Shown here: in pieces, positions 1 through 6,845 of the stretch | How positions within the stretch are numbered: position 1 is the stretch's first letter | Layout: each line of letters begins with the position of its first letter | Source: Bacteroidales bacterium | GTDB lineage: Bacteria; Bacteroidota; Bacteroidia; Bacteroidales; UBA932 | NCBI GenBank assembly: GCA_017544265.1 | Contig: JAFYEM010000014.1 | Span: forward strand, 1 to 55,837 | Direction: 5' to 3' | Length of the DNA: 55,837 nucleotides | The notes under the pieces: model-generated | What the model saw: only the letters and a program-made list of their open reading frames with translations | Database searches by the model: none | What the model was told of the DNA's origin: nothing | Made by a program: the position numbers and the translations under genes

Positions 1-434
1 GTGAAATATGCGGGCACGGTGATAACCGCCTCGCTCACCTTTTCGCCGAGATACGCCTCCGCGTCTGTCTTCAGCTTCTGAAGAATCATTGCGGAAATCT
101 CCTGGGGGGAGTACAGCTTGCCGCTGATATCCACTCGAGGAGTATTGTTTTCGCCCCTGACAACCTTGTAGGGCATGCGGCCTACTTCCGTACCCACGCG
201 GTCGTAAGTCTCACCCATGAACCTCTTTATAGAGAAGACGGTGTTGTGGGGGTTGGTGATGGCCTGACGCTTGGCAGGATTGCCTATCTTACGCTCGCCG
301 CCCTCAGTGAAAGCGACTACGGAAGGAGTGGTACGCTGGCCTTCGTTATTGATTATGACGGTAGGCTGGTTGCCTTCCATCACAGCGACGCAGGAATTGG
401 TGGTTCCAAGGTCGATACCGATGATTTTACCCAT
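1..434 (-). CDS. dnaK: Molecular chaperone DnaK (Hsp70), N-terminal part only
   Basis: This is the first 144 residues of an Hsp70 chaperone; the rest lies beyond the left edge. DnaK binds and releases unfolded polypeptides in an ATP-driven cycle with DnaJ and GrpE in the cytoplasm. The translation begins [20 protein letters not shown], the phosphate-1 signature of the Hsp70 nucleotide-binding domain, and the visible part ends at AVITVPAYF, the second conserved stretch of the same domain. The ATG at 434-432 has an AGGAG ribosome binding site at 448-444. No TAnnTTTG promoter is visible upstream. A short GC-rich inverted repeat (CCGCCG/CGGCGG, 492-505) lies in the leader; its role is unknown. 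Identity is secure. Confidence 0.97.
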   Translation of the reverse strand, partial: MGKIIGIDLGTTNSCVAVMEGNQPTVIINNEGQRTTPSVVAFTEGGERKIGNPAKRQAITNPHNTVFSIKRFMGETYDRVGTEVGRMPYKVVRGENNTPRVDISGKLYSPQEISAMILQKLKTDAEAYLGEKVSEAVITVPAYF

Positions 435-541
435 AATATTATTCTCCTATTTTTAATTATTTTCAGTCATTACGCGGGCGGTTTACATACTCCGCCGCCC
501 GGCGGCACAGGAGAATAATCGAGAATTGTGCCAGTACCGGA

Positions 542-1519
542 TTACTGACAAATTGGCAGGGAATCCATGAATTTCAGCCTCTCATCGACCCCCACCAGTG
601 GCAGGAAACGCGTTGCGAAAAGCAGGCGTCCGACGTTATAGGCATCAAAATCAGCCGCTGCGGGGTCCATGCTGCCGATCTTGACAAGGCCAAGGCTGTG
701 GATGAAACGCCCGCCGCTGATATAGATGGCCACGTGGGAGACACGCCCGGAGTCACGGCGGCCGAAAAACAGCAGATCACCCTTTTGCAGCGGCGAAATG
801 TCTATGGACCCGTCAGACCTGACAATGTCTATGCGCTCGCCGCAAGGGGCCTGCTGCGACGCGTCGCGGGGGATTATGATTCCGTGCATGCAGAGCACAG
901 TGCGGACAAATCCGCTGCAGTCCATACCCTTCGGCGACATGCCTCCCCAGACGTAGGGAAAGCCTTTCATGGACAGGGCTGTGGCAATTATCGCATCGGC
1001 GTCGGTGCGCAGGTTTTTCTTCCACAGGCTTTCCGGCACCGCTTCATTTTTATGCACGTAACCCGCGCGCCCGTCCGGGAAAGAGACTTTCAGCCACGCC
1101 CCCAGGCGTCCTTCCAGACGGAGCCTGTCACCGCCCGCAAGGTCGCTGACGGTGGAGCTGTTCCTCCCCGCCCTTTCCCGCACCAGGCCGGAAAGGGCAG
1201 TAACAACCGCCTTCGGAGCTGCATTCCAGGCCCTGAGCCCTTCCTCATCCATGAGAGTTATCGCGTCCTTATGGACCCAGCCCACATAGCCGTCAGGCGT
1301 GCGGACCTTCGGCCAGTCGTTTTTGGAGGATATTTCCAGCACCTCCACCGGCGTCCCCAGCAGCGCCTGCGACACCATCTCCGCGTCATAGTCGTCCGTG
1401 GCCCTCATGTTCGCAACTGAAATGCTGATTACTCCGAAAGCCTTCTGCGCGCACACCCCGGGCTCAGCCTTGATGAGCGGCGCCGCGAGCAAAGACAGTA
1501 TGGTCAATAACAATTTCAT
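542..1519 (-). CDS. Exported NlpC/P60 cell-wall peptidase with SH3-like domains
   Basis: This is probably a gamma-D-glutamyl-L-diamino acid endopeptidase that cleaves peptidoglycan stem peptides in the periplasm. A signal peptide (about residues 1-18) is followed by two bacterial SH3-like modules (about 25-160), the second marked by GYVHK. The NlpC/P60 domain (about 175-300) carries the nucleophile Cys201 in MDCSGF, His262 in SHVAIY and a third polar residue, His274, in RFIHS. Length and order match the Bacteroides YkfC-like enzymes known to act on muropeptides. It is a single gene with its own promoter (1539-1570), divergent from the recombinase. The exact substrate is an inference; the fold and catalytic residues are clear. 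Confidence 0.9.
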   Translation of the reverse strand: MKLLLTILSLLAAPLIKAEPGVCAQKAFGVISISVANMRATDDYDAEMVSQALLGTPVEVLEISSKNDWPKVRTPDGYVGWVHKDAITLMDEEGLRAWNAAPKAVVTALSGLVRERAGRNSSTVSDLAGGDRLRLEGRLGAWLKVSFPDGRAGYVHKNEAVPESLWKKNLRTDADAIIATALSMKGFPYVWGGMSPKGMDCSGFVRTVLCMHGIIIPRDASQQAPCGERIDIVRSDGSIDISPLQKGDLLFFGRRDSGRVSHVAIYISGGRFIHSLGLVKIGSMDPAAADFDAYNVGRLLFATRFLPLVGVDERLKFMDSLPICQ

Positions 1520-1538
1520 ATTTTTTCCTTTACTTCAG

Positions 1539-1570
1539 CAAAATTAGTCATTTTCGCAGAATTATAGCAA
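1539..1570 (-). promoter_or_regulatory. Bacteroidota-type promoter for the NlpC/P60 gene
   Basis: Read on the minus strand, TTG (1570-1568) is followed after 21 bases by TAATTTTG (1546-1539), matching the -33 and -7 consensus TAnnTTTG. It lies 20 bases upstream of the ATG at 1519. Confidence 0.7.
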
Positions 1571-1600
1571 TTATCATCTTTCAACCTAATCATTCGAACC

Positions 1601-2527
1601 ATGTCACTTTCGTTTTCCCAAGTCGCAGCCCTATGGAAGGCCGACAAACTGCAGTACGTCAAAAAATCCACCTACGCCGTCTATTCCCAACTCTGCAACG
1701 CCTACATCCTGCCTGCCTTCGACAGGCATCCTCTGCTGGACGAGGACAGCATACAGGCCTTTGCCAACAGCCTTCTGAACGACGGATACGCGATAAAAAC
1801 CGTAAAGGACACAATGCTGGTGCTGAAGATGCTCCTGCGCTTCGGGGAAAAAATCGGCGCCTGGACCCACATAGAGTTCACAGTGAGGTATTCTTCCCAG
1901 GCCGTGGGCCCCAGGAATTATCCCACCCTGTCCGACAAGCATCTCCGCCGCCTGCTGAAATATCTGCAGAATGATTTTTCCTTCGAGAACCTCGGAATTC
2001 TCATCTGCCTCCACAGCGGACTCAGGATAGGTGAAGTGTGCGGACTGCAGTGGAAGGACCTGGACACCACCGCCGGAGTCATCCATGTGAACAAGACAGT
2101 TCAGCGGATATATATTTCAGATGATGACTTCCATGAAAATTTCGTTTCCGTCGATACCCCTAAAACGAAGTCTTCCATCCGGGACATACCTCTTTCCAAA
2201 AAGGTCAGGGAGGCCATACGGCCGTTCAAGAGAGTAATGCATCCGGAAGACTATCTGCTCTCCGGAAACAGGACGCCTATGGAGCCGAGGGTTTACAGGC
2301 GATACTTCCAGAAACTGCTCCGCGAACTAAAAATTCCGCCTGTCCGCTTCCACGCCCTCCGCCACAGTTTCGCAACCCGTTGCATCGCAAACCGATGCGA
2401 CTACAAGACAGTTTCCGCAATTCTCGGACATTCATCCATCAGCACCACCCTGGACATGTACGTGCATCCCGGATTCAGGGAGAAGAAACAGGTAATAGAC
2501 AAGATGTCGCGCATTCTTGAGAAATAA
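1601..2527 (+). CDS. Tyrosine recombinase (phage integrase family), solitary
   Basis: This is a site-specific DNA recombinase acting through a 3-prime phosphotyrosine intermediate. The N-terminal SAM-like core-binding domain spans about residues 1-95. The catalytic domain has Arg142 (SGLRIGEVCGL), a Lys around 188-190 (TPKTKSS), His251 and Arg254 (HALRHSF), His277 (LGHSS) and Tyr287 (DMYVHP), so all catalytic residues are present. At 308 residues it has XerC/D-like size, but it lacks the usual neighbours and has no phage, conjugation or cargo genes beside it. It could be a DNA invertase of the type that switches surface genes in Bacteroides, or a relic of a lost element. No invertible repeats were seen within a few hundred bases. 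The stop codon sits beside the DUF389 promoter. Confidence 0.92.
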   Translation: MSLSFSQVAALWKADKLQYVKKSTYAVYSQLCNAYILPAFDRHPLLDEDSIQAFANSLLNDGYAIKTVKDTMLVLKMLLRFGEKIGAWTHIEFTVRYSSQAVGPRNYPTLSDKHLRRLLKYLQNDFSFENLGILICLHSGLRIGEVCGLQWKDLDTTAGVIHVNKTVQRIYISDDDFHENFVSVDTPKTKSSIRDIPLSKKVREAIRPFKRVMHPEDYLLSGNRTPMEPRVYRRYFQKLLRELKIPPVRFHALRHSFATRCIANRCDYKTVSAILGHSSISTTLDMYVHPGFREKKQVIDKMSRILEK

Positions 2528-2546
2528 TGAAGTTTTATTATCTTTG
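2517..2546 (+). promoter_or_regulatory. Bacteroidota-type promoter for the DUF389 gene
   Basis: TTG at 2517-2519, a 19-base spacer and TATCTTTG at 2539-2546 match the -33/-7 consensus. The -33 overlaps the last codons of the recombinase gene. The position supports the downstream ATG at 2568 as the true start. Confidence 0.8.
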
Positions 2547-2567
2547 CGGGCGCAATGTTTTGATTTC

Positions 2568-3704
2568 ATGACATTTTTCGAGAGCATAAAACATTGGTTC
2601 AAGTCGGTGGCCTTTCTCGGAGACGAGATAGACACCGCCGATGCGGCACGGCGTATAAAGGGCGGAATCTGGTTCCGGGGCGCGAATGTATGGATTCTGG
2701 CTTTTTCTATCGTCATCGCTTCCGTGGGCCTGAACGTCAATTCCACCGCGGTAATAATCGGCGCGATGCTGGTTTCTCCGCTGATGGGGCCGATTATCGG
2801 CATGGGCCTGTCCATGGGCACCAACGACACCGAACTGCTGAAAGACTCCGTGCGGAACCTGCTTATCATGGTGGCCATTTCGCTGGTGGCATCGACATTG
2901 TATTTCTTGATGTCTCCGCTCAAGCTGGTGAATCCGACGGAACTGGAAGCCCGCACCTCGCCATCCTTTTTCGACGTTCTGATCGCGCTTTTCGGCGGCC
3001 TTGCCGGAATACTTGAAAACTGCCGCAAAGAAAGGGGCACGGTAATCTCCGGAGTGGCCATTGCGACTGCCCTCATGCCGCCTCTGTGTACGGCAGGATA
3101 TGGCCTGGCGCACTGGAACTTCCACTTCTTCGGCGGAGCGATGTTCCTCTTCCTGATTAACGCAGCCTTCATTTCACTGGCGACCTACCTGGTAGTAATA
3201 CTGCTGCATTTCAAGCCAGTGGCAGTGCCCGACCAGAGCGTTTCCAAAAGGAAAATCTGGATGGGCAGCATAGTCCTCCCGATAATCGGAGTGAGCGTTT
3301 TCACTGCCGCATCCCTTATCCAGGACAACAATTTCCACCGCAGCGTGGACTCCCTGGTGGATGACCACAGGACGCTGTCCGGCAGCTTTATCTATGACTA
3401 TGACATTCTGGACAGCCGCAAGGCTGTGCTTTACCTGTCAGGCGAGAAGGAAGAAGACGTGCTGGAACTGCTCACGGCCGCACCCAGCTACGGCATCAAG
3501 CCCGAACAGCTTGAAATCCGGAACCATGCCTTCCAGAACGAAAACACTATTGATTACGAGGCGCTGATTGAAGAAATCTACAGCCGGGCGATGCAGGAAA
3601 TCTCCGGCAAGGATGCGACCATAAGCAGGCAGGAGGCCGAAATCAGCCGGCTGAGGTCCATGCTACCGGACTCTCTGGAACGGGCCGACTCGCTAAGCGA
3701 ATAG
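2568..3704 (+). CDS. DUF389 family inner-membrane protein
   Basis: This is a 378-residue integral membrane protein of the DUF389 family, whose biochemical role is unknown. The family signature is visible at the first membrane helices (NVNSTAVIIGAML followed by VSPLMGPIIGMG). About six hydrophobic segments lie within residues 25-250, followed by a soluble C-terminal region of about 130 residues that ends in a short charged coiled-coil-like stretch (SRQEAEISRLRSML). The frame is open further upstream from a TTG at 2517, but that TTG is the promoter -33 element, so the ATG at 2568 (MTFFESIKHW) is preferred. The gene is convergent with truB and their 3-prime ends overlap by 12 bases. The family call is secure; function is not known. 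Confidence 0.88.
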   Translation: MTFFESIKHWFKSVAFLGDEIDTADAARRIKGGIWFRGANVWILAFSIVIASVGLNVNSTAVIIGAMLVSPLMGPIIGMGLSMGTNDTELLKDSVRNLLIMVAISLVASTLYFLMSPLKLVNPTELEARTSPSFFDVLIALFGGLAGILENCRKERGTVISGVAIATALMPPLCTAGYGLAHWNFHFFGGAMFLFLINAAFISLATYLVVILLHFKPVAVPDQSVSKRKIWMGSIVLPIIGVSVFTAASLIQDNNFHRSVDSLVDDHRTLSGSFIYDYDILDSRKAVLYLSGEKEEDVLELLTAAPSYGIKPEQLEIRNHAFQNENTIDYEALIEEIYSRAMQEISGKDATISRQEAEISRLRSMLPDSLERADSLSE

Positions 3705-4526
3705 CGCAAGGGCAGCTTCCAGGGACAGGGATTCTTCCAGACTGAATGAGCCGCTGCGGGTCCGCACCAGGCCGCTCAGATGAGCCCCCGAACCGAGCGC
3801 TTCGCCTATGTCGCGGGCAAGGGCCCGGATATAGGTTCCTTTTGAACATACCACGCGTATACGGGCGCGTGGCAGCCCCAGGGCGGAATTGTCGGTGACA
3901 TTGATGCGGGACGACGGCGTACCCGCACTGTCATCCCCCCCGGGCTCCGCTCTGCCATCTCCCCCCGGCGAAGACGCCACAAACTCCAGCAGTTCAATTT
4001 CATGAACAGTAACCATGCTGCGCTGAAGCAGGCTGTCGTCTATAGCTTCACCCCGCCGGTACAGCCTGCGCGCCAGCTCATAGGCACGCACCCCGTCCAC
4101 GGACTTGGCGCTGAAAAGCGGGGCTATCTGCTCCTGCTCCCCGACAAAAGATGGAAGCAGGTCTTTCAGTGCCTCCTCGGAAACTCCGTCAAGCGGATAA
4201 AATGCATCTATAGGCTTCTCCAGGTCATAGGAAGGCGTCGTCGCGCCGAATGAAAGCTCGGCGATGTACTCCTTGTCGCTTTTCTGAAGCGCCTCCGCCC
4301 TTTTTGTCGCCGCGCCTATGCACACGAGCATCACCCCGGTAGCGAGCGGGTCCAGCGTCCCGGCATGGCCGACCTTCAGATTCTTCTTGCCGAAATGCTT
4401 GATTGCCGCATACTTAAGCTTGCGCACCAGATCCGCAGAGGTCCAGCGGTAGGGCTTGTCCACAGGCAGGACTATTCCCTCGGGATAGTCCGAAATATCA
4501 TGGCTCAGAGGCAAATCGAAAGACAT
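3693..4526 (-). CDS. truB: tRNA pseudouridine(55) synthase TruB, with an extra insertion
   Basis: TruB converts U55 of the tRNA T-loop to pseudouridine. The catalytic motif GHAGTLDPLATG is at residues 53-64 with the nucleophile Asp59, and VCSKGTYIRALARDIG (about 226-241) is the second family motif. At 277 residues it is longer than the roughly 235-240 residues I expect for this phylum. The excess is a Gly/Pro/Ser/Asp-rich segment at about 185-218, between two beta strands, encoded by the GC-rich DNA around 3905-3975. Some of that DNA resembles the palindromic element found elsewhere in the window. The gene is 5 bases downstream of rpiB and probably shares its promoter. Confidence 0.95.
   Translation of the reverse strand: MSFDLPLSHDISDYPEGIVLPVDKPYRWTSADLVRKLKYAAIKHFGKKNLKVGHAGTLDPLATGVMLVCIGAATKRAEALQKSDKEYIAELSFGATTPSYDLEKPIDAFYPLDGVSEEALKDLLPSFVGEQEQIAPLFSAKSVDGVRAYELARRLYRRGEAIDDSLLQRSMVTVHEIELLEFVASSPGGDGRAEPGGDDSAGTPSSRINVTDNSALGLPRARIRVVCSKGTYIRALARDIGEALGSGAHLSGLVRTRSGSFSLEESLSLEAALALFA
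3905..3975. repeat. Possible degenerate copy of the palindromic element inside truB
   Basis: The GC-rich segment encoding the TruB insertion contains, on the minus strand, GATGGCAGAGCGGAGCCCGG. This resembles GATGGCAGGGCGCCCGGGG in the uvrA copy. The segment is no longer clearly palindromic, so membership of the family is an inference. Confidence 0.35.
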
Positions 4527-4531
4527 AAAGC

Positions 4532-4960
4532 CTACAGCGGAATCTTGTCTATGCGAGCCTGGTGACGCCCGCCCTCGAAAGTGGTCTCCAGCCAGGCCCG
4601 GACTATAACCGAGGCCTCCCGATAGGAAATGAATCGGGCCGGAAGCACCAGCACGTTGGCGTTGTTATGTGCCTTCACAAGTTCTCCCACGGGCTTTGAC
4701 CAGGCAAGTCCGGCACGGATGCCCTGATGCTTGTTAAGAGTAATCGCCATCCCGTTCCCGGTGCCGCAGAGGGCTATCCCGAGATCCACCTCCCCGGCCT
4801 CAACCGCCCTTGCAAGAGCATGCGCATAGTCCGGATAATCCACGCTCGCCTTTGTGTCGGTACCGAAATTGACCACCTCGATGCCCTTTCCTTCAAGCAT
4901 CTTCACAAGCTTCTTCTTGTAATCCACACCAGCGTGGTCGTTGCAAATTCCTATAGTCAT
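4532..4960 (-). CDS. rpiB: Ribose-5-phosphate isomerase B
   Basis: RpiB interconverts ribose-5-phosphate and ribulose-5-phosphate in the pentose phosphate pathway. The 142-residue product starts MTIGICNDHAG and carries the family motif CGTGNGMAITLNKHQGIRAG with the catalytic Cys. Length matches the family (about 145). The frame stays open for a further 258 bases upstream, but that part translates the promoter and the palindromic repeats into Pro/Arg-rich sequence, so the ATG at 4960-4958 is the real start. A consensus promoter lies 20-50 bases upstream. The gene is followed after 5 bases by truB. Confidence 0.95.
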   Translation of the reverse strand: MTIGICNDHAGVDYKKKLVKMLEGKGIEVVNFGTDTKASVDYPDYAHALARAVEAGEVDLGIALCGTGNGMAITLNKHQGIRAGLAWSKPVGELVKAHNNANVLVLPARFISYREASVIVRAWLETTFEGGRHQARIDKIPL

Positions 4961-4980
4961 ATTCTTGAATTTATCCAGCA

Positions 4981-5011
4981 CAAAATTACAAATTTTTCGC
5001 ATACCCCCAAA
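4981..5011 (-). promoter_or_regulatory. Promoter of the rpiB-truB operon
   Basis: On the minus strand, TTTG (5011-5008), a 19-base spacer and TAATTTTG (4988-4981) give a near-perfect Bacteroidota promoter 20 bases before the rpiB ATG. Confidence 0.8.
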
Positions 5012-5037
5012 GAGGCCCGCGGCAGTGGCGGTGACGT

Positions 5038-5077
5038 TCCGGGGGGCATAGACCCCCTGAACAGCCCCACGGGGCGT
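5038..5077. repeat. Palindromic element, short unit
   Basis: The segment contains GGGCATAGACCCCCTGAACA followed by GCCCC-AC-GGGGC. Its core resembles the centre of the next unit (GGCATAGACACCCTATTAAG). GGGGG/CCCCC and GCCCC/GGGGC form two small hairpins. The long outer arms of the other units are missing here. Confidence 0.5.
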
Positions 5078-5092
5078 TACCGACGCGGAAGA

Positions 5093-5163
5093 CGCCGTCA
5101 TCTGGCAGGGTTCCGGCGGCATAGACACCCTATTAAGCCGCCGGTCCCTGCCAGGTGACGGCG
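5093..5163. repeat. Palindromic element, long unit (stem of about 25 bp)
   Basis: A long imperfect inverted repeat. CGCCGTCA (5093-5100), CTGGCAGGG (5102-5110) and CCGGCGGC (5113-5120) pair with GCCGCCGG (5137-5144), CCCTGCCAG (5146-5154) and TGACGGCG (5156-5163), around a 16-base loop containing ACACCCTATT. The loop and arms recur at 30880-30943, and the GGCAGGG/CCCTGCC arms recur inside uvrA at 41980-42047. Confidence 0.8.
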
Positions 5164-5212
5164 GGTAAGGGCAAACGGGGCCCTGGCAGGCTGCAAATGC
5201 ATGGGGCGGCAT

Positions 5213-5243
5213 TTGCAAGGGTTCGAAAATTATCGTAGTTTTG
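5213..5243 (+). promoter_or_regulatory. Promoter of the lipoprotein gene
   Basis: TTG (5213-5215), a 20-base spacer and TAGTTTTG (5236-5243) match the consensus. The -33 lies in the right arm of the TGCAAATGC inverted repeat. Confidence 0.7.
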
Positions 5244-5310
5244 CAGAGGTGATAAAATGCGGGAAGAAAAAAGGCAGAAACAAAAATGCGGGAAGAAAAG
5301 AAAAAGGATT

Positions 5311-6264
5311 ATGAAAAAAGCATTGTTCATTGCAGCGATCTGCGCCCTGTTTATGGCAACGGGATGCGAGGGGCTGTTCGCGGATAAAAACGAAAACAGC
5401 AGGGAAAACTCGCAGGGAAACAACGGCGGAGGCGGAGAAGCCGGAGGCAAAGAAGGCGAAAACGGACTTCCGGACGACGCCGTAAGCGGATGGAAGATGA
5501 CCTCCTTCAATGGCAATTCGGTGAACTACACCCAGGTATTCACCTTCAAATACGACGACAAGGGGCGTTTCTGCGGATACGACGAAAAGTACACCGGCAA
5601 GAACGGCTCCACCAGCAACTACACTCGCAGCTACAACTGGGTGAGTGACGACAAGGTGAAATTCGGCAACGAAGAATGGACCTTCACCGACGGGAAGGCG
5701 ACGAAATACCACGACTCCGTGCAGAATGACGACAGCCGCCCCGATACCTGGACATTCACCTACGACCCGGACGGGAAGCTGAAATCCGCCGCCGGGGCCT
5801 TCGAAAATTATCTCGACGGCTACGACCTCAGCAGCCATAAAAACTGGAACAAGCAGACCGATTTCAGCTGGAGCGGCGGAAACATCACCATGACTCAGGA
5901 AAAGTGGTCGGACGGCAAAGGCGCATCGCTGAGCCGCAACAAGAAACTATATTCTTACGGCACCCGGGACAATCCCTTCTACGGCCATACAGTAGATCCC
6001 ATCAGCCATCTGCTTTTCGACAGGCTCTGGTGCGGATTCCTGGGGCCAAATCCCAAAAAGATGCTCACGAAAATCAGTTTCGAAGACAGGGATTTCCATG
6101 AAGACGGCGGGGCAATGGAATACAACTACCTGTACGACATAGACGGAAACCTGCGCGAAATCATCGTCAACGTCATGGAAGGCCAATATGTCCTCGTCAA
6201 GTACAACTACCACCTCTATTATGCCGGCATCCCGGATGCCGAGCCGTTCAACGGCATCAACTAA
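5311..6264 (+). CDS. Secreted lipoprotein with YD-type beta repeats, function unknown
   Basis: This is a 317-residue predicted lipoprotein. The signal peptide MKKALFIAAICALFMATGC ends at the lipidated Cys19. A Gly/Glu/Asn-rich linker (about residues 24-52) leads to a beta-rich domain with repeated short motifs such as YDDKGRF, YDPDGKL and YDIDGNL. These resemble the YD/RHS-type repeats of several Bacteroidota surface lipoproteins (a DUF4595-like fold is possible, from memory). The frame extends upstream to 5257, but that part is Lys/Arg-rich and the ATG at 5311 after AAAAAGG gives a standard signal peptide. It is a single gene with its own promoter and an intrinsic terminator. No enzymatic motif is recognised. 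Confidence 0.75.
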   Translation: MKKALFIAAICALFMATGCEGLFADKNENSRENSQGNNGGGGEAGGKEGENGLPDDAVSGWKMTSFNGNSVNYTQVFTFKYDDKGRFCGYDEKYTGKNGSTSNYTRSYNWVSDDKVKFGNEEWTFTDGKATKYHDSVQNDDSRPDTWTFTYDPDGKLKSAAGAFENYLDGYDLSSHKNWNKQTDFSWSGGNITMTQEKWSDGKGASLSRNKKLYSYGTRDNPFYGHTVDPISHLLFDRLWCGFLGPNPKKMLTKISFEDRDFHEDGGAMEYNYLYDIDGNLREIIVNVMEGQYVLVKYNYHLYYAGIPDAEPFNGIN

Positions 6265-6274
6265 TCCTTACAGT

Positions 6275-6300
6275 CCGCTTGCAAAAGCGGATTATTTTTT
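6275..6300 (+). terminator. Intrinsic terminator after the lipoprotein gene
   Basis: CCGCTT (6275-6280), GCAA loop, AAGCGG (6285-6290), then ATTATTTTTT. The left arm overlaps the -33 box of the next promoter. Confidence 0.85.
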
Positions 6301-6309
6301 ATATCTTTG
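6279..6309 (+). promoter_or_regulatory. Promoter of the rimP-nusA-infB-lpx operon
   Basis: TTG (6279-6281), a 20-base spacer and TATCTTTG (6302-6309) form a consensus promoter 55 bases before rimP. The -33 lies inside the upstream terminator hairpin. Confidence 0.8.
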
Positions 6310-6364
6310 CGCCCGTGTACAAGATAGAGGCCTGCCGGTCCCTATCTTTTTTATACCGTAAGTA

Positions 6365-6832
6365 ATGGACAAAAAGGCAATAGAAGCGGCTCTGGGGCCG
6401 ATTATCGAGGAGCAGGGATGCTTCCTGGTGGACCTTTTGATCTCGAAGGCCAACGATATAGAAATTGTCATCGAGAAGGCCGAAGGCTCCGTAACCTGGG
6501 ACGACTGCGAGGCAGTTGACAAAAAATTTCACGAAATTTTCTCCCAGGATGAGGAAGACTATTCCCTGACCGTCTCTTCCGCAGGCCTGGACCGCCCGCT
6601 GAAAGTCCTCCGCCAGTTTGAAAAGGCCAAAGGCAGCCTCGTGGATGCGAAACTGAGGGGCGGCACCCGGATAGTGGCGACGCTAATGGACGCGGATGAA
6701 AAAGGCGTCCGCCTGAGTTACACCAGCCTCGAAAAGGCCGAAGGAGCCAAAAAGAAAGTGAAAGTCACTCATGACGAGCTCTTCCCCTGGGAAGAAGTGA
6801 ACTCGGTGACTCCCTATATAGATTTTAAGTAA
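6365..6832 (+). CDS. rimP: Ribosome maturation factor RimP
   Basis: RimP assists late assembly of the 30S ribosomal subunit. The 155-residue protein has the two-domain layout of the family: an N-terminal alpha/beta domain containing WDDCEAVDKKFHEIF and the central motif VSSAGLDRPL (about residues 75-84), then an Sm-like beta-barrel. It is the first gene of the conserved rimP-nusA-infB cluster, 13 bases before nusA, and transcribed from the promoter at 6279-6309. Confidence 0.95.
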   Translation: MDKKAIEAALGPIIEEQGCFLVDLLISKANDIEIVIEKAEGSVTWDDCEAVDKKFHEIFSQDEEDYSLTVSSAGLDRPLKVLRQFEKAKGSLVDAKLRGGTRIVATLMDADEKGVRLSYTSLEKAEGAKKKVKVTHDELFPWEEVNSVTPYIDFK

Positions 6833-6845
6833 ACGATAATAAAAA

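Larger units (their letters stand above)
4961..5310. other. 350-base divergent intergenic region packed with palindromes
   Basis: This gap between rpiB and the lipoprotein gene contains the rpiB promoter (4981-5011), two units of a palindromic repeat (5038-5077 and 5093-5163), a perfect 9-bp inverted repeat TGCAAATGC/GCATTTGCA (5192-5200 and 5209-5217, 8-base loop) and the lipoprotein promoter (5213-5243). The right arm of the 9-bp repeat overlaps the -33 element, so it could be an operator. No protein-coding signal is seen. Confidence 0.6.

Noticed and set aside
492-505. CCGCCG/CGGCGG repeat upstream of dnaK as a CIRCE or heat-shock operator
   Set aside because: The sequence and spacing do not match CIRCE, and the two-base centre makes only a small hairpin.
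1601-2527. Assignment as XerC or XerD
   Set aside because: The length fits, but the context and divergence do not allow naming it; left as an unspecified tyrosine recombinase.
4961-5218. N-terminal extension of rpiB
   Set aside because: The frame is open, but it translates the promoter and palindromes; a consensus promoter lies between it and the conserved start MTIGICNDHAG.
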